The notes beneath the pieces were generated by a model that had not been told where the DNA came from, ran no database searches, and worked only from the letters and a program-made list of their open reading frames with translations. The position numbers and the translations under genes are program-made. From assembly GCF_000407165.1 (NCBI RefSeq), contig NZ_KE136479.1, positions 1,685,464 to 1,749,463 on the forward strand: a stretch of DNA of 64,000 nt. Reading direction: 5' to 3'. The stretch comes from Enterococcus haemoperoxidus ATCC BAA-382. Lineage in GTDB: Bacteria; Bacillota; Bacilli; Lactobacillales; Enterococcaceae. This document shows positions 1 to 8,988 of this stretch, piece after piece. Every line of letters starts with the position of its first letter. Positions within the stretch are counted from its first letter, which is position 1.

Positions 1-926
1 CATATCGTCTCACCTAGTGTATATTCCGATTTAGATAATTTCGGTTGAACATTCATAGGCTGTTTTAAGTGTGTTTCAAACCGAACATCTTCAAAACCAT
101 CGGCCAATATCTCAATCATTATTGGCTCTTTTGCTTCCCACTCATCAAATTGTAAATACCTTGGTTGTCTAGTATTTGCTAAAAGTCCGAACTCTAAATG
201 ATTTTCTGGCTTGTGATACAAGTAATCCGGCCATAGAAGTGGAATGGTTTTACCGTTTTTAGTAATCGTAAAACTGTAGACAAACTTTCCATATGCTTTG
301 TGAAACTGATCATAGGTCGTAATGTCATATTCAGGTAAAAATTGAACCATTGCAGCATAACTATAATGTGCAAAATAATACATCTCATTCACATATTCTA
401 ATTTCTCTTGAATGGCCTGAACATTTTTTTCCTGGCCTTTTTCAAGTAATTCTCTGGAACCGTATGTACCATCTAATAATAGACGTTTTCTTTTGTAGCC
501 AACAACTAATTCTGCCTCATCTTCAATTATAGGAGTCAATGACTGAATCATTGTCATTTTTTCTCTGAATTTTGCATATTTTTCAGAGTTGTTTTCAGCT
601 AAAATATAATCTTTCGCCGTGACGTAAACAGGTACTTGTTTAATACTATAGCTCTCGCTCTCATTTAATGCAATTTTTTTCTGATTTGTATGAGGAAATC
701 TACCGATAATTTGCAGAAATCTTTCTGATAACCGATAATCAGTTTCTTGAAAATCTGGGCTATCAGCATGGTAGAAATCAAAAAATGTCATGGTTGTTTC
801 ACCAATAAAATAACGTGGCAATTTCTTGTCTTCTATATATAGTTGTTCATCGAGCATCACAGGACATTGCTCCGTTTGTACAATATCATAGTTAATTGAA
901 AATTCATTTAGTTGTACTTTTTTCAT
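1..926 (-). CDS. Iron-regulated protein of unknown function (C-terminus cut)
   Basis: An open frame of about 308 codons runs from ATG at 926 off the left edge without a stop, so the C-terminus is missing. The start has a good ribosome site (AAAGGAG). The protein begins MKKVQLNEFSINYD, is rich in charged and aromatic residues, and shows no signal peptide or membrane segment in the visible part. I do not recognise its family. The main clue is the Fur-type operator directly upstream at 971-989, which overlaps the likely -35 region, so the gene is probably repressed by iron and may serve iron acquisition or iron sparing. Function beyond that is not inferable from the sequence. Confidence 0.8.
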   Translation of the reverse strand, partial: MKKVQLNEFSINYDIVQTEQCPVMLDEQLYIEDKKLPRYFIGETTMTFFDFYHADSPDFQETDYRLSERFLQIIGRFPHTNQKKIALNESESYSIKQVPVYVTAKDYILAENNSEKYAKFREKMTMIQSLTPIIEDEAELVVGYKRKRLLLDGTYGSRELLEKGQEKNVQAIQEKLEYVNEMYYFAHYSYAAMVQFLPEYDITTYDQFHKAYGKFVYSFTITKNGKTIPLLWPDYLYHKPENHLEFGLLANTRQPRYLQFDEWEAKEPIMIEILADGFEDVRFETHLKQPMNVQPKLSKSEYTLGETI

Positions 927-950
927 TGAATCACTCCTTTCCTTATTGTG

Positions 951-989
951 TTAGTATATCACAACAAAATGATAATGAGAATCATTATC
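951..989 (-). promoter_or_regulatory. Fur box and promoter of the leftmost gene
   Basis: GATAATGAGAATCATTATC at 971-989 matches the classical 19-bp Fur box at 18 of 19 positions. On the minus strand a TATACT -10 (about 953-958) lies 17 bases from a TTCTCA -35-like element inside the box. Repressor binding there would block RNA polymerase. No plus-strand gene starts nearby, so the site serves the minus-strand gene ending at the window edge. Confidence 0.85.
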
Positions 990-1037
990 AGCAGATTGAA
1001 TCTTTTTGTCTTTCGTTCCATTTAATAAGTAAAACAG

Positions 1038-1079
1038 AAGAGTTTGAGACAAAAATAACTCTTTTATCTCAAACTCTTC
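1038..1079 (-). terminator. Probable terminator after pcp
   Basis: A 12-13 bp inverted repeat (arms 1038-1049 and 1067-1079, GAAGAGTTTGAGA and its complement) lies just downstream of the pcp stop. The U-tract on the minus strand is weak (TGTTTTACTT). Confidence 0.55.
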
Positions 1080-1100
1080 CATATCTATTCAACAATAATT

Positions 1101-1745
1101 CTAATGTGTCGTTCCCGTATTTTCCTCAATATCCACTTCTGTTGTAACTGCTGCTTCAATTGCGTAAGTCAGTGAATCCGCAATCGTTTTGATCGGCATT
1201 GAGGGAGTACCAACTGGGCGGTCGACTACTTGAGTTGGTTCAAATGGTACATGGATAAATCCGCCTTTAATGCCTGAAAATTCTTTATCGATCATATATA
1301 ACAGGCGGTACATGATATCATTGCAGACAAACGTTCCTGCTGTATAAGAGATGTATGCTGGTAAGCCATGCTCCTGCACATTTTTCATCATTGCTTTGAT
1401 TGGTAATGTTGTAAAATATGCTGTTTCTCCATCCTCTTCCAATTTTGAACCAATCGGTTGATTCCCTTTATTATCAGGAATTCTTGCTTCCGCTAAATTA
1501 ATTGCTACCCGTTCAAATGAAACAGCACTCCGGCCACCTGCTTGTCCCACACAAATCACAATATTAGGATTATGCTCTTTGATTGCAGCTTCTAATACTT
1601 CACCGCTTTCTTTAAAAACTGTCGGTATTTCTAATTTGATGACTTCGGCTCCTGCCACCTCATCTGGAATCATTTTAACTGCTTCATATGCTGGATTAAC
1701 AGAATCTCCACCAAATGGATCAAAACCTGTGACTAAAACTTTCAT
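1101..1745 (-). CDS. pcp: Pyrrolidone-carboxylate peptidase (pyroglutamyl peptidase I)
   Basis: This cytoplasmic cysteine peptidase (family C15) removes N-terminal pyroglutamate from peptides. At 214 residues it has the usual family length. The start [13 protein letters not shown] and the [15 protein letters not shown] and FIHVPF blocks give the catalytic triad Glu78, Cys141 and His165. It is the last gene of a minus-strand run after the DUF969 and DUF979 membrane genes, 114 bases downstream of them, a neighbourhood that recurs in Firmicutes. The grouping suggests that the membrane pair moves pyroglutamate or pyroglutamyl peptides. A hairpin follows at 1038-1079. Confidence 0.95.
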   Translation of the reverse strand: MKVLVTGFDPFGGDSVNPAYEAVKMIPDEVAGAEVIKLEIPTVFKESGEVLEAAIKEHNPNIVICVGQAGGRSAVSFERVAINLAEARIPDNKGNQPIGSKLEEDGETAYFTTLPIKAMMKNVQEHGLPAYISYTAGTFVCNDIMYRLLYMIDKEFSGIKGGFIHVPFEPTQVVDRPVGTPSMPIKTIADSLTYAIEAAVTTEVDIEENTGTTH

Positions 1746-1859
1746 TGTAAGTCTCCTCCTAATTTAAACTATAGTGTAATCGCTAGCTCATGTCGTTGTA
1801 CTAAACGAAATCAACTCATAAATTGGCTAACCTGTTTCTTTGTAAAACTAGCTAACCGA

Positions 1860-2804
1860 TTATTTAAATAAAATCATATAAACAACTTGGAATACAAACA
1901 TAAAGATCGCGATAAACCATTGGTTTTTAATGACACCATATTTATCTTTCATCTCTAACATTGCGACTGGAACGACATTAAAATTGGCAGCCATTGGTGT
2001 TAATAATGTACCACAATACCCACAAGTCAATGCCAACATACCGATCAATGCTGGATTTGCACCATAGGCTAAAACAAAAGGAGCGCCAATTCCCACTGTC
2101 ATCACAGTAATCGCGGCAAACGCATTCCCCATGATGATTGTAAATAGCATCATCCCAAAAGCATAGATAATAATGCCCAGTACAACATTTCCTTGCGGTA
2201 CGATCGTTCCGACTGCAGAAGAAATCACTGTTCCAACACCTGCACTAGTGAAAACGGCTCCTAATGACGCTAAAAGCATTGGTAACATGCTTAATGGTCC
2301 CACTGTTCCAAGCATGTCAGCCGCATCATCTAAAAATGTTGTTGGTTTATTGTTTTTAGAATAAAGCATCAAGATCAGAATTGCTACTAAAACACCAACT
2401 CCAACTCCAACCAATGCCCCTAGCTTTGTAAATAAAGCAAAGATAATAGCAAATACACCAATACTTAATGCTGGAACAAAAATTTTCATCCCTAACTTAT
2501 CTGACATTTCTTGCATATATTCTTTAGAAGGCAACTTACTTTGTCCTTTACTGACTTTTTTCAAGATTGCTGGAATCGTCATAGAAAAAATCAAGATTCC
2601 ACTTATCATAGACGGCATAAAACGGCCACCAGCGATCACGATCCCTAAGGCACACCAAAAGTAACCTGTCCCATAACGATGGGAGTTACTTTTATCAAAT
2701 AAATTCTTGATACCAGTATAAATCAAAATCAAGCCCATCAAAATATATAAAATTTCTAATAATTTCTCACCAAGTAACACTTCTGAACTCATAAAATAGC
2801 TCAT
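1860..2804 (-). CDS. DUF979 family membrane protein
   Basis: A 314-residue polytopic membrane protein with about nine or ten hydrophobic segments, for example around GILIFSMTIPAIL, FVPALSIGVFAIIFAL and GIIIYAFGMMLFTIIMG. Length and segment pattern fit DUF979. Its ATG lies inside the end of the DUF969 gene (ATGA overlap at 2801-2804), which implies translational coupling and a joint complex. Function is not established to my knowledge. Coupling to pcp downstream suggests a transporter for 5-oxoproline or pyroglutamyl peptides, which is inference. Confidence 0.85.
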   Translation of the reverse strand: MSYFMSSEVLLGEKLLEILYILMGLILIYTGIKNLFDKSNSHRYGTGYFWCALGIVIAGGRFMPSMISGILIFSMTIPAILKKVSKGQSKLPSKEYMQEMSDKLGMKIFVPALSIGVFAIIFALFTKLGALVGVGVGVLVAILILMLYSKNNKPTTFLDDAADMLGTVGPLSMLPMLLASLGAVFTSAGVGTVISSAVGTIVPQGNVVLGIIIYAFGMMLFTIIMGNAFAAITVMTVGIGAPFVLAYGANPALIGMLALTCGYCGTLLTPMAANFNVVPVAMLEMKDKYGVIKNQWFIAIFMFVFQVVYMILFK

Positions 2805-3502
2805 GATTGGTCTCCTTTCTGCTCACTATCACCATAATATTTTTTCATCAAGCGACGGTCTTTTGTATAAAAGTAAATACTAGCTGTAACCAATGCAACG
2901 AGTGCTACAGGAATTTCAACTGCAGCCAATTGAACTAATGTCACTTCATAGCCTAATTCTTTTAACGTTGATTGAACTAACAATCCACCTGAACCACCGA
3001 TAAATAATACTTGTCCAAAGAACCAACAAATATTTTCCATTGCTGAAGCCATTCCTTTAAGCTCTTCTTCATATTCTTTGTTTAATTCTAAATTTTGAGA
3101 TTCAACAGCTCCAATTGACATTGGTAAAATAATTGGACGAACAAATCCAGCAACACCACCGAAGCTGACATTGAATGCGGCAAAAATCATCCGAAAAACA
3201 CCATAAATATCGATGATCAAACCCGCTGAAACTTTTTTAAAGCGGCGAATCAACGACGCTGCTGATTCTTTTAACCCATTTCTTTCCAAAGTTCCGGTAG
3301 CCAACATAATAATAATAAAAATAGCCATTCCTCTGTTACTAACGAAACTTGTACCTAATATATCTAACATCCCTTCTAAACCAATTCCCCCGACAAGGGC
3401 CGTCACAACTAAGGCAATCATAACAATCAAAATCGAGTCTAATTTCATTGCAAAACCGACAATGACGATCAGAACGCCTAGCAAACTAAGAATATTTTCC
3501 AC
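2801..3502 (-). CDS. DUF969 family membrane protein
   Basis: A 233-residue membrane protein starting with GTG (MENILSLLGVLIVIVGFAMKL). It has four to six hydrophobic segments and a charged tail ending KKYYGDSEQKGDQS. It fits DUF969, the regular partner of DUF979, with which it overlaps by four bases. The ribosome site AAGAAGTG upstream is modest. A TATAAT -10 at 3560-3565 probably starts the three-gene unit DUF969-DUF979-pcp. Both subunits together resemble split permeases; the substrate is unknown. Confidence 0.85.
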   Translation of the reverse strand: MENILSLLGVLIVIVGFAMKLDSILIVMIALVVTALVGGIGLEGMLDILGTSFVSNRGMAIFIIIMLATGTLERNGLKESAASLIRRFKKVSAGLIIDIYGVFRMIFAAFNVSFGGVAGFVRPIILPMSIGAVESQNLELNKEYEEELKGMASAMENICWFFGQVLFIGGSGGLLVQSTLKELGYEVTLVQLAAVEIPVALVALVTASIYFYTKDRRLMKKYYGDSEQKGDQS

Positions 3503-3559
3503 TGCTCACACTTCTTTCTTTTTTACTTGTATTAAATTTTGATAATCAATAACCTCTTC

Positions 3560-3588
3560 ATTATACACAAAATTTGTTTTATTTTTAA
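3560..3588 (-). promoter_or_regulatory. Candidate promoter of the DUF969-DUF979-pcp unit
   Basis: A perfect TATAAT -10 (minus strand, 3560-3565) lies 57 bases before the GTG start of the DUF969 gene. The -35 (TTAAAA, 3583-3588) is poor, so the site may need help or be weak. Confidence 0.45.
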
Positions 3589-3638
3589 TTTTTACTATAC
3601 GATTCATTTCTAAAAAAAATATTTACTTTAGATCACAC

Positions 3639-3687
3639 AAAAAAAGTTACAACTGAATTTTAATTTTTTCAGTCATAACTTTTTTTA
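3639..3687 (-). terminator. Terminator after the J-domain membrane gene
   Basis: Inverted repeat AAAAAAAGTTA-ACTGA / TCAGT-TAACTTTTTT with two internal mismatches. A long T-run on the minus strand ends transcription from the gene at 3706-5838. Confidence 0.75.
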
Positions 3688-3705
3688 GTTCTCTTTAGTA
3701 AATAT

Positions 3706-5838
3706 TCAATAAACGCCAATTTTTTCTTCTTCAGCGTTATCATAAATTGTCTTTTTCTTGAAATCGTCGATCTTTTCCCATTCATCTCCGAAAATATGCT
3801 CTAAACGACCATAATCATCGTAAGACAGAATAAAGCGATGTTTGTCATCTTTATCGTTGATGATCGTGTATAGCTTATCTTCATCGTCTTGACTGATTTG
3901 CCAAGTACCAGCTTCAAACTCTTGAGCTATCGGCATTGAACGATTCCTTTCCAGCAATTTCTTCACATTTTCTGTTGCATATTCTGGATTGTCTTTTATA
4001 TTTTCATTACGTTCATCTGACAATAAATAATATACAACAAAGAATTTTTGCGACATCATTGGACGAACTTGAATATCTGCCCATAGTGCTTCAAATTTCT
4101 CTTTAGGTAGTACTTCCCAGCCATTTCCAAAAACATTGGAGATTTTTTCATCTTTGTCTTCTTGCAGTATAATGAACGGCTCCTCTTCGTCTAAAAGAGT
4201 GAGAGCAGTCACAGGACCATAGCCTGCTACATTATCTGGTGAAGCATAAAAATCATATCTGGAATCAATCAACGTTTCGGGTAATTCAGAAATCATCACT
4301 CTTTGCGCTTTTTCTTTAGCTTGGCCAACTAAGTTTGTGTCTATAAAATTTGCTCGATCTTCATCTTCTCGATCAATATAAAAATAATAGATAAACTGAT
4401 CATAAAGATTTTCACTTTCTTTCAATTCTAAAAGATCAGCTGAAATATCACTATACTCCGAATCATTTTCTCCACTAAATGAGCTTTCAAGATCAGGAAT
4501 TGAAGAATAAGAATTTCGTTCGTTATCTCTTGAAATAATTCCGTTTATTTTAGAAACAACCATAACTAATAGAAAAATAACCCATAAATACTGCCACATA
4601 CTTTTTTTCTTCTTTGGCAAACTGCGCATTGGTTCTGTTAACTGTAGCATAGCTAATTCTTTTGGTCTAAACAATGAAGGGTTCTTTTTACTTAGTTCTC
4701 CCCAGCATTCCTTTACACGAGAGTGGCGACTTAGACTGAAATACACATATCCTATTAGTAATTTGAAGATTGTTACGGGTATTGTTAACTCACTGTTATT
4801 GTATATCAACACATCATTTGTGGAACCCTTTTGTTTAACCCATTCATAATAGGCATTAAAAAAAGCACTGGTTTTATTTGCTTTTAAAGTATTGGCTTCA
4901 CCAATAAGTACTTTGAATTCAGTGACTGTTTGTTCTTGTTCCATTCTAAAATCATTTAGTAATAGATACGAGATTTGCAAATTGATCACATCGTAATCTT
5001 TCGTGGTAATTGTCTTACACACATTCAATCGTTCAAACCAAGAACTCTGGTTTGCAACAGCACCTTCCACTATTTGAAATAATTCATAACGATTCGTGAA
5101 ATACTCAATGCGTTCTTCTTTTGGAATATCTTGATAAATATCAAATGAAAAAGGCGGCACATGTTTAATTTTTGTCCAAGTATATCGGAAATTATCTTCA
5201 ATTTTATATTCTTTAGCTAGTGAATCAAAGTCAAAAAAGGTTTCAAAATAAATAATGATCTGTCTTGATAGCACTCGATAATTTGACTGTAAAAATATTT
5301 GGATGATTTCTGTTATTTCGTTGTACTCATCACTTGTCCATTTTAACTCATTAGAAAATAGAGGTGTCCATTTTTCGACATCTGAAAAAAAGTCCATTTT
5401 TTCGTAAATCATTGCTAATTCTTGTTTAAAAATCAGCACAGAAGTAGTCTGTTTCCGTTCTTCTGTTTCATTTTCAGGTAGAGCCTTTTGTACTTCTTTT
5501 AACGGCATCCGTTTATTATTTAATTCAACAGCTGACTCTTTTACTATGAAGTGTTCAACATCATTTTGATTTGCTTTGGTTTCAGCTTCTGAATTAAATG
5601 TCGTAGTACCAATGTTACTATCATTTACTTCAACTGAAGGAGTATCAGGTTCTACTGGCCGATTGCTTTCAATGATCGCACCAGATAAGAAAATCGCTGA
5701 ATCATAGGCATCTTTTAACTTTTTAAACGCGAGTGGGTCTTTCTCCACATTGATCATTTTGACCTTTTCATCATAAGCTTGTTTGACTTTCGTTTTATCT
5801 GAAGTCGGTTCTAGCGCTAAAATTTCCCAACAATTCAT
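3706..5838 (-). CDS. Membrane-anchored protein with degenerate N-terminal J domain
   Basis: 710 residues. The first 50 (MNCWEILALEPTSDKTKVKQ..., KLKDAYDSAI) have the helix pattern of a DnaJ domain, but the HPD motif that activates Hsp70 is absent. A long soluble region follows to about residue 425. A basic stretch KKKKSMWQYLWVIFLL then leads into one transmembrane helix near residues 430-450. The C-terminal 250 residues are acidic and lie on the other side of the membrane. It stands alone, with its own terminator. It may bind a chaperone-like partner without stimulating DnaK. Specific function is unknown. Confidence 0.75.
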   Translation of the reverse strand: MNCWEILALEPTSDKTKVKQAYDEKVKMINVEKDPLAFKKLKDAYDSAIFLSGAIIESNRPVEPDTPSVEVNDSNIGTTTFNSEAETKANQNDVEHFIVKESAVELNNKRMPLKEVQKALPENETEERKQTTSVLIFKQELAMIYEKMDFFSDVEKWTPLFSNELKWTSDEYNEITEIIQIFLQSNYRVLSRQIIIYFETFFDFDSLAKEYKIEDNFRYTWTKIKHVPPFSFDIYQDIPKEERIEYFTNRYELFQIVEGAVANQSSWFERLNVCKTITTKDYDVINLQISYLLLNDFRMEQEQTVTEFKVLIGEANTLKANKTSAFFNAYYEWVKQKGSTNDVLIYNNSELTIPVTIFKLLIGYVYFSLSRHSRVKECWGELSKKNPSLFRPKELAMLQLTEPMRSLPKKKKSMWQYLWVIFLLVMVVSKINGIISRDNERNSYSSIPDLESSFSGENDSEYSDISADLLELKESENLYDQFIYYFYIDREDEDRANFIDTNLVGQAKEKAQRVMISELPETLIDSRYDFYASPDNVAGYGPVTALTLLDEEEPFIILQEDKDEKISNVFGNGWEVLPKEKFEALWADIQVRPMMSQKFFVVYYLLSDERNENIKDNPEYATENVKKLLERNRSMPIAQEFEAGTWQISQDDEDKLYTIINDKDDKHRFILSYDDYGRLEHIFGDEWEKIDDFKKKTIYDNAEEEKIGVY

Positions 5839-6018
5839 AACCCCAGCTCACTTTCTCAATTTTCCTGATCACTTAGTTATATATCTCCTACTATTATTAT
5901 GGCAAAGATAATTAGGAATAACAATACTAGAAAGTACTTTGGACGTAATAAAAATAATAAAGTAAAAATCTGCTGTTCTTAAAACAACGCTTTGTACTTT
6001 ATTATCCATTTATCTTTA

Positions 6019-6330
6019 CTTTTCGTTCATAATTTTTTTTAAGTCTTCAGCGATACGATAGTGTCCAAACAACTTTTCCTTTAGTAACATCTGATGCTTG
6101 TTTTTTATGCAGTTCAAACAATTTATCTAACGTAGTAGCTACAACTAACAGTAAAAGAATAGACTACCTAAAAGGATACATTTGAATCAACTTTCTCAAC
6201 ACACCGTCAATAATAGCTTCTCTTGATTGAAAATGGTGATAAATAGCCTCCCGAGATAAACCGTCCAATTCATTAACAGTATCTTGAACCGTGGCTTCGG
6301 TATCATATCTTTTCACCATTTTTTTAATCT
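6019..6330 (-). pseudogene. Remnant of a TetR-family regulator
   Basis: Reading from 6328 to 6169 on the minus strand gives a 53-codon frame, MVKRYDTEATVQDTVNELDG... then LSREAIYHHFQSREAIIDG, which is the TetR helix-turn-helix plus start of the next helix. It stops at TAG. The preceding family residues (usually AAxKLFxEKG) are only partly discernible upstream in another frame. Downstream, 6019-6160 carries another fragment ending LFGHYRIAEDLKKIMNEK. No full-length frame survives, so this is a decayed regulator. It fills most of the 615-base gap between 5838 and 6454; nothing else was recognised there. Confidence 0.7.
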
Positions 6331-6453
6331 CCTTCAAAAACATACCGAATGATTTTTTGCAGAATGCCCTTTATTCTTAACTCTGTCAATGAAAAGAAAG
6401 TCCAAAAAACCTGTCCAACGATTCCTAAACCGAAGTCGTTTGACAGATTAATT

Positions 6454-7956
6454 TTAGCTATTTTTAGTTAAAGTAATCACTTGAGTAGCAACTTTTTCCA
6501 AGAAAGCTTGGTCATGTTCTACAATCAACATTGTTGGCTTTACCGATAAAATCAGTTTTTCTAATTGCTCTTGGTTAAAAACATCTAGATAATTTAACGG
6601 CTCATCCCAAATATAAAGTTCCGCTGGCTGTGCCAAAGACTTTGCTAACTCAACTTTTTTTCGTTGCCCCATGCTCATTTGTTCGATACGATTTTGAAAG
6701 ACTTCTCTTTCCATCCCTAATTTGTGTAAGTTATTGAGAAATTCTTGGTGATTGAGGTTTTGCTCTTCAGAAAAATCAAGCAATGTTCCTCTGTTATCTT
6801 CATAGTTTTGGCGAACATAACTGATTTTTAATTTATCTGGGCTTGTGATTACACCTTTACTTACACCATCAAATTGATCAAGTAAAAAACGAATGATCGA
6901 TGATTTTCCAGAACCATTTTGTCCTGCTAACGCAATTTGCTGCCCTTGGTTTAGTTCAAAAGAGATTTCTTGAAACAAGCTTTGCTCATCGTAACTTAAA
7001 GTCAAATTCTCAACTGTCAGTAATCGCTTGTGGTGTTCTGGTTGATAGTTCATTGTCAGTGGATCGATATATTCGATATCTTTTAAAAGACTTTCTTTTT
7101 CTGATAACTGTGTTTCCATTCGATGTTCGATCGTCTTCGCCCGTTTCATTGTCCGAGCTGCTCTTGCACCAATGAAGCCAGTATCATAGATTGCACCGCT
7201 GCCCTTTTCTGAAGCTTTTCCATATTTATCTTGCTCTTTAGAACGAGACCATTCAGCTTTTTCAGCAGCTGTTTTTTTCAAACGACTAACTTCTTTTTTT
7301 AGTTTTTCATTTTGTGCAAACTCAAACTCATCTTTTATTTTCTTTTGTTCTTCATAAACTGTAAAGTTTCCTTGATACAGTTCTAACTGACTTTTTTCAA
7401 TCGACAACACATGATCGACCACTTCATCTACAAATGAACGATCGTGACTGACAACAATATATCCCTGACGCTTCTTTTTTAAATATTCTGCTACTTGTTT
7501 GCGTCCTACAATATCTAAATGGTTGGTTGGTTCATCGATTAATGGAAAATGATGTTCATCAATGAATAATAGTGCCAAAAGCACTTTCGTTTGTTCACCA
7601 CCAGAAAGTGTATCAAATGAGCGCCATAAAATTTCTGGATCAACTTTAAGAAGATTTAATTCACGCTCAATTTCCCATTGTTCAAAATCGCTGATTTCTT
7701 GCAGTACGTAATAGGTTAACTGCTGTTTCTCTTTAATTGGTTGTGGGAAATATAAAAATTCTAGCTGATGGTTAACTTGACCGCTGTATTCTAGCTGATT
7801 CAGTAAAATCTTCAGTAGCGTAGTTTTCCCGCGACCGTTTCTGCCGATCAACCCTAATTTCCATTGCGTATCAAAATTTAGATTTGCTTGATCAAATAGT
7901 AAAGTCCCTTGGGTGTCATACCCGAATGTTATATTTTTCATTTCAATTTTTGACAT
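6454..7956 (-). CDS. lsa: Lsa-type ABC-F ribosome protection protein
   Basis: 500 residues with two ABC ATPase domains and no membrane segments. Domain 1 has Walker A GRNGRGKTT (about 38-46), signature LSGGEQTK and Walker B FPLIDEPTNHLD. A charged interdomain linker (about 185-290) follows, and then domain 2 with GQNGSGKSS and MSMGQRKKV. Length, MSKIEMKN start and linker closely resemble Lsa of E. faecalis, an antibiotic-resistance ABC-F that displaces lincosamides, streptogramin A and pleuromutilins from the ribosome. Intrinsic resistance of that spectrum is therefore likely, though the exact Lsa type cannot be set by eye. Its promoter lies 240 bases upstream, leaving a long structured leader that suggests drug-induced attenuation. 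Confidence 0.92.
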   Translation of the reverse strand: MSKIEMKNITFGYDTQGTLLFDQANLNFDTQWKLGLIGRNGRGKTTLLKILLNQLEYSGQVNHQLEFLYFPQPIKEKQQLTYYVLQEISDFEQWEIERELNLLKVDPEILWRSFDTLSGGEQTKVLLALLFIDEHHFPLIDEPTNHLDIVGRKQVAEYLKKKRQGYIVVSHDRSFVDEVVDHVLSIEKSQLELYQGNFTVYEEQKKIKDEFEFAQNEKLKKEVSRLKKTAAEKAEWSRSKEQDKYGKASEKGSGAIYDTGFIGARAARTMKRAKTIEHRMETQLSEKESLLKDIEYIDPLTMNYQPEHHKRLLTVENLTLSYDEQSLFQEISFELNQGQQIALAGQNGSGKSSIIRFLLDQFDGVSKGVITSPDKLKISYVRQNYEDNRGTLLDFSEEQNLNHQEFLNNLHKLGMEREVFQNRIEQMSMGQRKKVELAKSLAQPAELYIWDEPLNYLDVFNQEQLEKLILSVKPTMLIVEHDQAFLEKVATQVITLTKNS

Positions 7957-8200
7957 AATCTCACCTCGTTAACTAAAGCGGAAGGAATATAACTACTTCC
8001 TTCAGTTCTTCACAGAATCGGCAAGACGTTTACGAGTACACAAAAAGACCCGTACGCTGAAAAAATCAATGCCAATCCTGAAAATCTGCACACTGCTCCC
8101 TTGAGAATTCTCAAGTTACAGTCTGAATGCAGCTTCAACAAATTGACTTAATTTTTCAACTCACGGATCCCTCACTTCGTTTTTTATTGCATTTACTATA
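7957..8200 (-). promoter_or_regulatory. Long structured leader of the Lsa-type gene (candidate attenuator)
   Basis: The region between promoter and start codon is about 235 bases. It contains the perfect palindrome CTTGAGAATTCTCAAG (about 8100-8115), a stem formed by GTACGGGT and ACTCGTAAAC (about 8030-8055), and a hairpin GAAGGAA/TTCCTTC (7981-8003) just before the ribosome site. Near the 5' end a GTGAGGG sequence precedes a three-codon frame TTG-AAA-AAT-TAA. ABC-F resistance genes are often controlled by ribosome-mediated attenuation through such leaders. A clear intrinsic terminator with a U-run was not found, so the mechanism is inferred. Confidence 0.45.
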
Positions 8201-8224
8201 CCATGGTCTTTTTTGCTTTGTCAA
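8195..8224 (-). promoter_or_regulatory. Promoter of the Lsa-type gene
   Basis: Minus-strand TTGACA (8219-8224) and TATAGT (8195-8200) are separated by 18 bases. This is a near-consensus sigma-A promoter about 240 bases upstream of the start codon. Beyond it, 8225-8578 holds no gene, only a candidate TATACT -10 for the plus-strand genes at 8519-8524. Confidence 0.75.
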
Positions 8225-8578
8225 CAAACATTTACCACACTTCCTATATTTAGCTAGTAGTAAGAATAAGCCGTCTGATGATCATTACGTGATGGAACTT
8301 TCCATGTCGATTGTTTCTAAAGCATAACTATTTGGTTTTGCTCTTCAATTATTTACTATTCTTGCTGCTTTAAAGGAGACTTTTTCGATCGTTGATTTTA
8401 TCCATCGTAATCATTAGTTATTGAATAAAAATTATCACGTTTAATGGTTGACGAGCATTATTTTTGAGAAGATTCTTTCAATCTCTCTGTTTTCCCTTTT
8501 TCAATACTACTTTTGCATTATACTAACAATGTAAATAAATTTTTTTGAATTAATTATATCTAGTAAGGAGAGTATTTT

Positions 8579-8962
8579 ATGAAAATTGAACATATTGGAT
8601 TATGGGTAACAGAGTTGGAAAAGATGCGCAAATTTTATGAAACCTATTTCAACGCTACCTCTTCTGAGCTTTACCATAACAAAAAAACAAGCTTCCATTC
8701 TTATTTTTTAACTTTCACTGATGGCGCTAGACTTGAGATCATGCAACGAGATGACGTCACTCACCGTAATCATGAGGAAGAAATTTTAGGATTTGCTCAT
8801 TTGGCTTTCTCTTTAGGTAGTAAGGATAATGTCGACAACTTAACAAATATCTTAGTTCTAGAAGGCTATACCTTATTAAGTCCTTGCCGTACAACTGGTG
8901 ATGGGTACTATGAATCTGTCATTACAGATCCGGAAGGAAATCACTTAGAGTTAACCATTTAA
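8579..8962 (+). CDS. VOC family (glyoxalase-like) protein
   Basis: 127 residues with the two beta-alpha-beta-beta-beta units of the vicinal oxygen chelate fold. It begins MKIEHIGLWVTELEKMRKFY and ends DPEGNHLELTI. Metal-site candidates His5, Glu near residue 53 (ARLEIM), His near 80 (GFAHLAFS) and Glu124 are all present, as in glyoxalase I-like enzymes. Ribosome site AAGGAG precedes ATG. The HAD phosphatase gene follows 26 bases later and probably shares its transcript. Substrate is unknown; roles in methylglyoxal detoxification or thiol drug resistance are possible. Confidence 0.85.
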   Translation: MKIEHIGLWVTELEKMRKFYETYFNATSSELYHNKKTSFHSYFLTFTDGARLEIMQRDDVTHRNHEEEILGFAHLAFSLGSKDNVDNLTNILVLEGYTLLSPCRTTGDGYYESVITDPEGNHLELTI

Positions 8963-8988
8963 TTTAGATACGAGATGGAGGAATCGGA

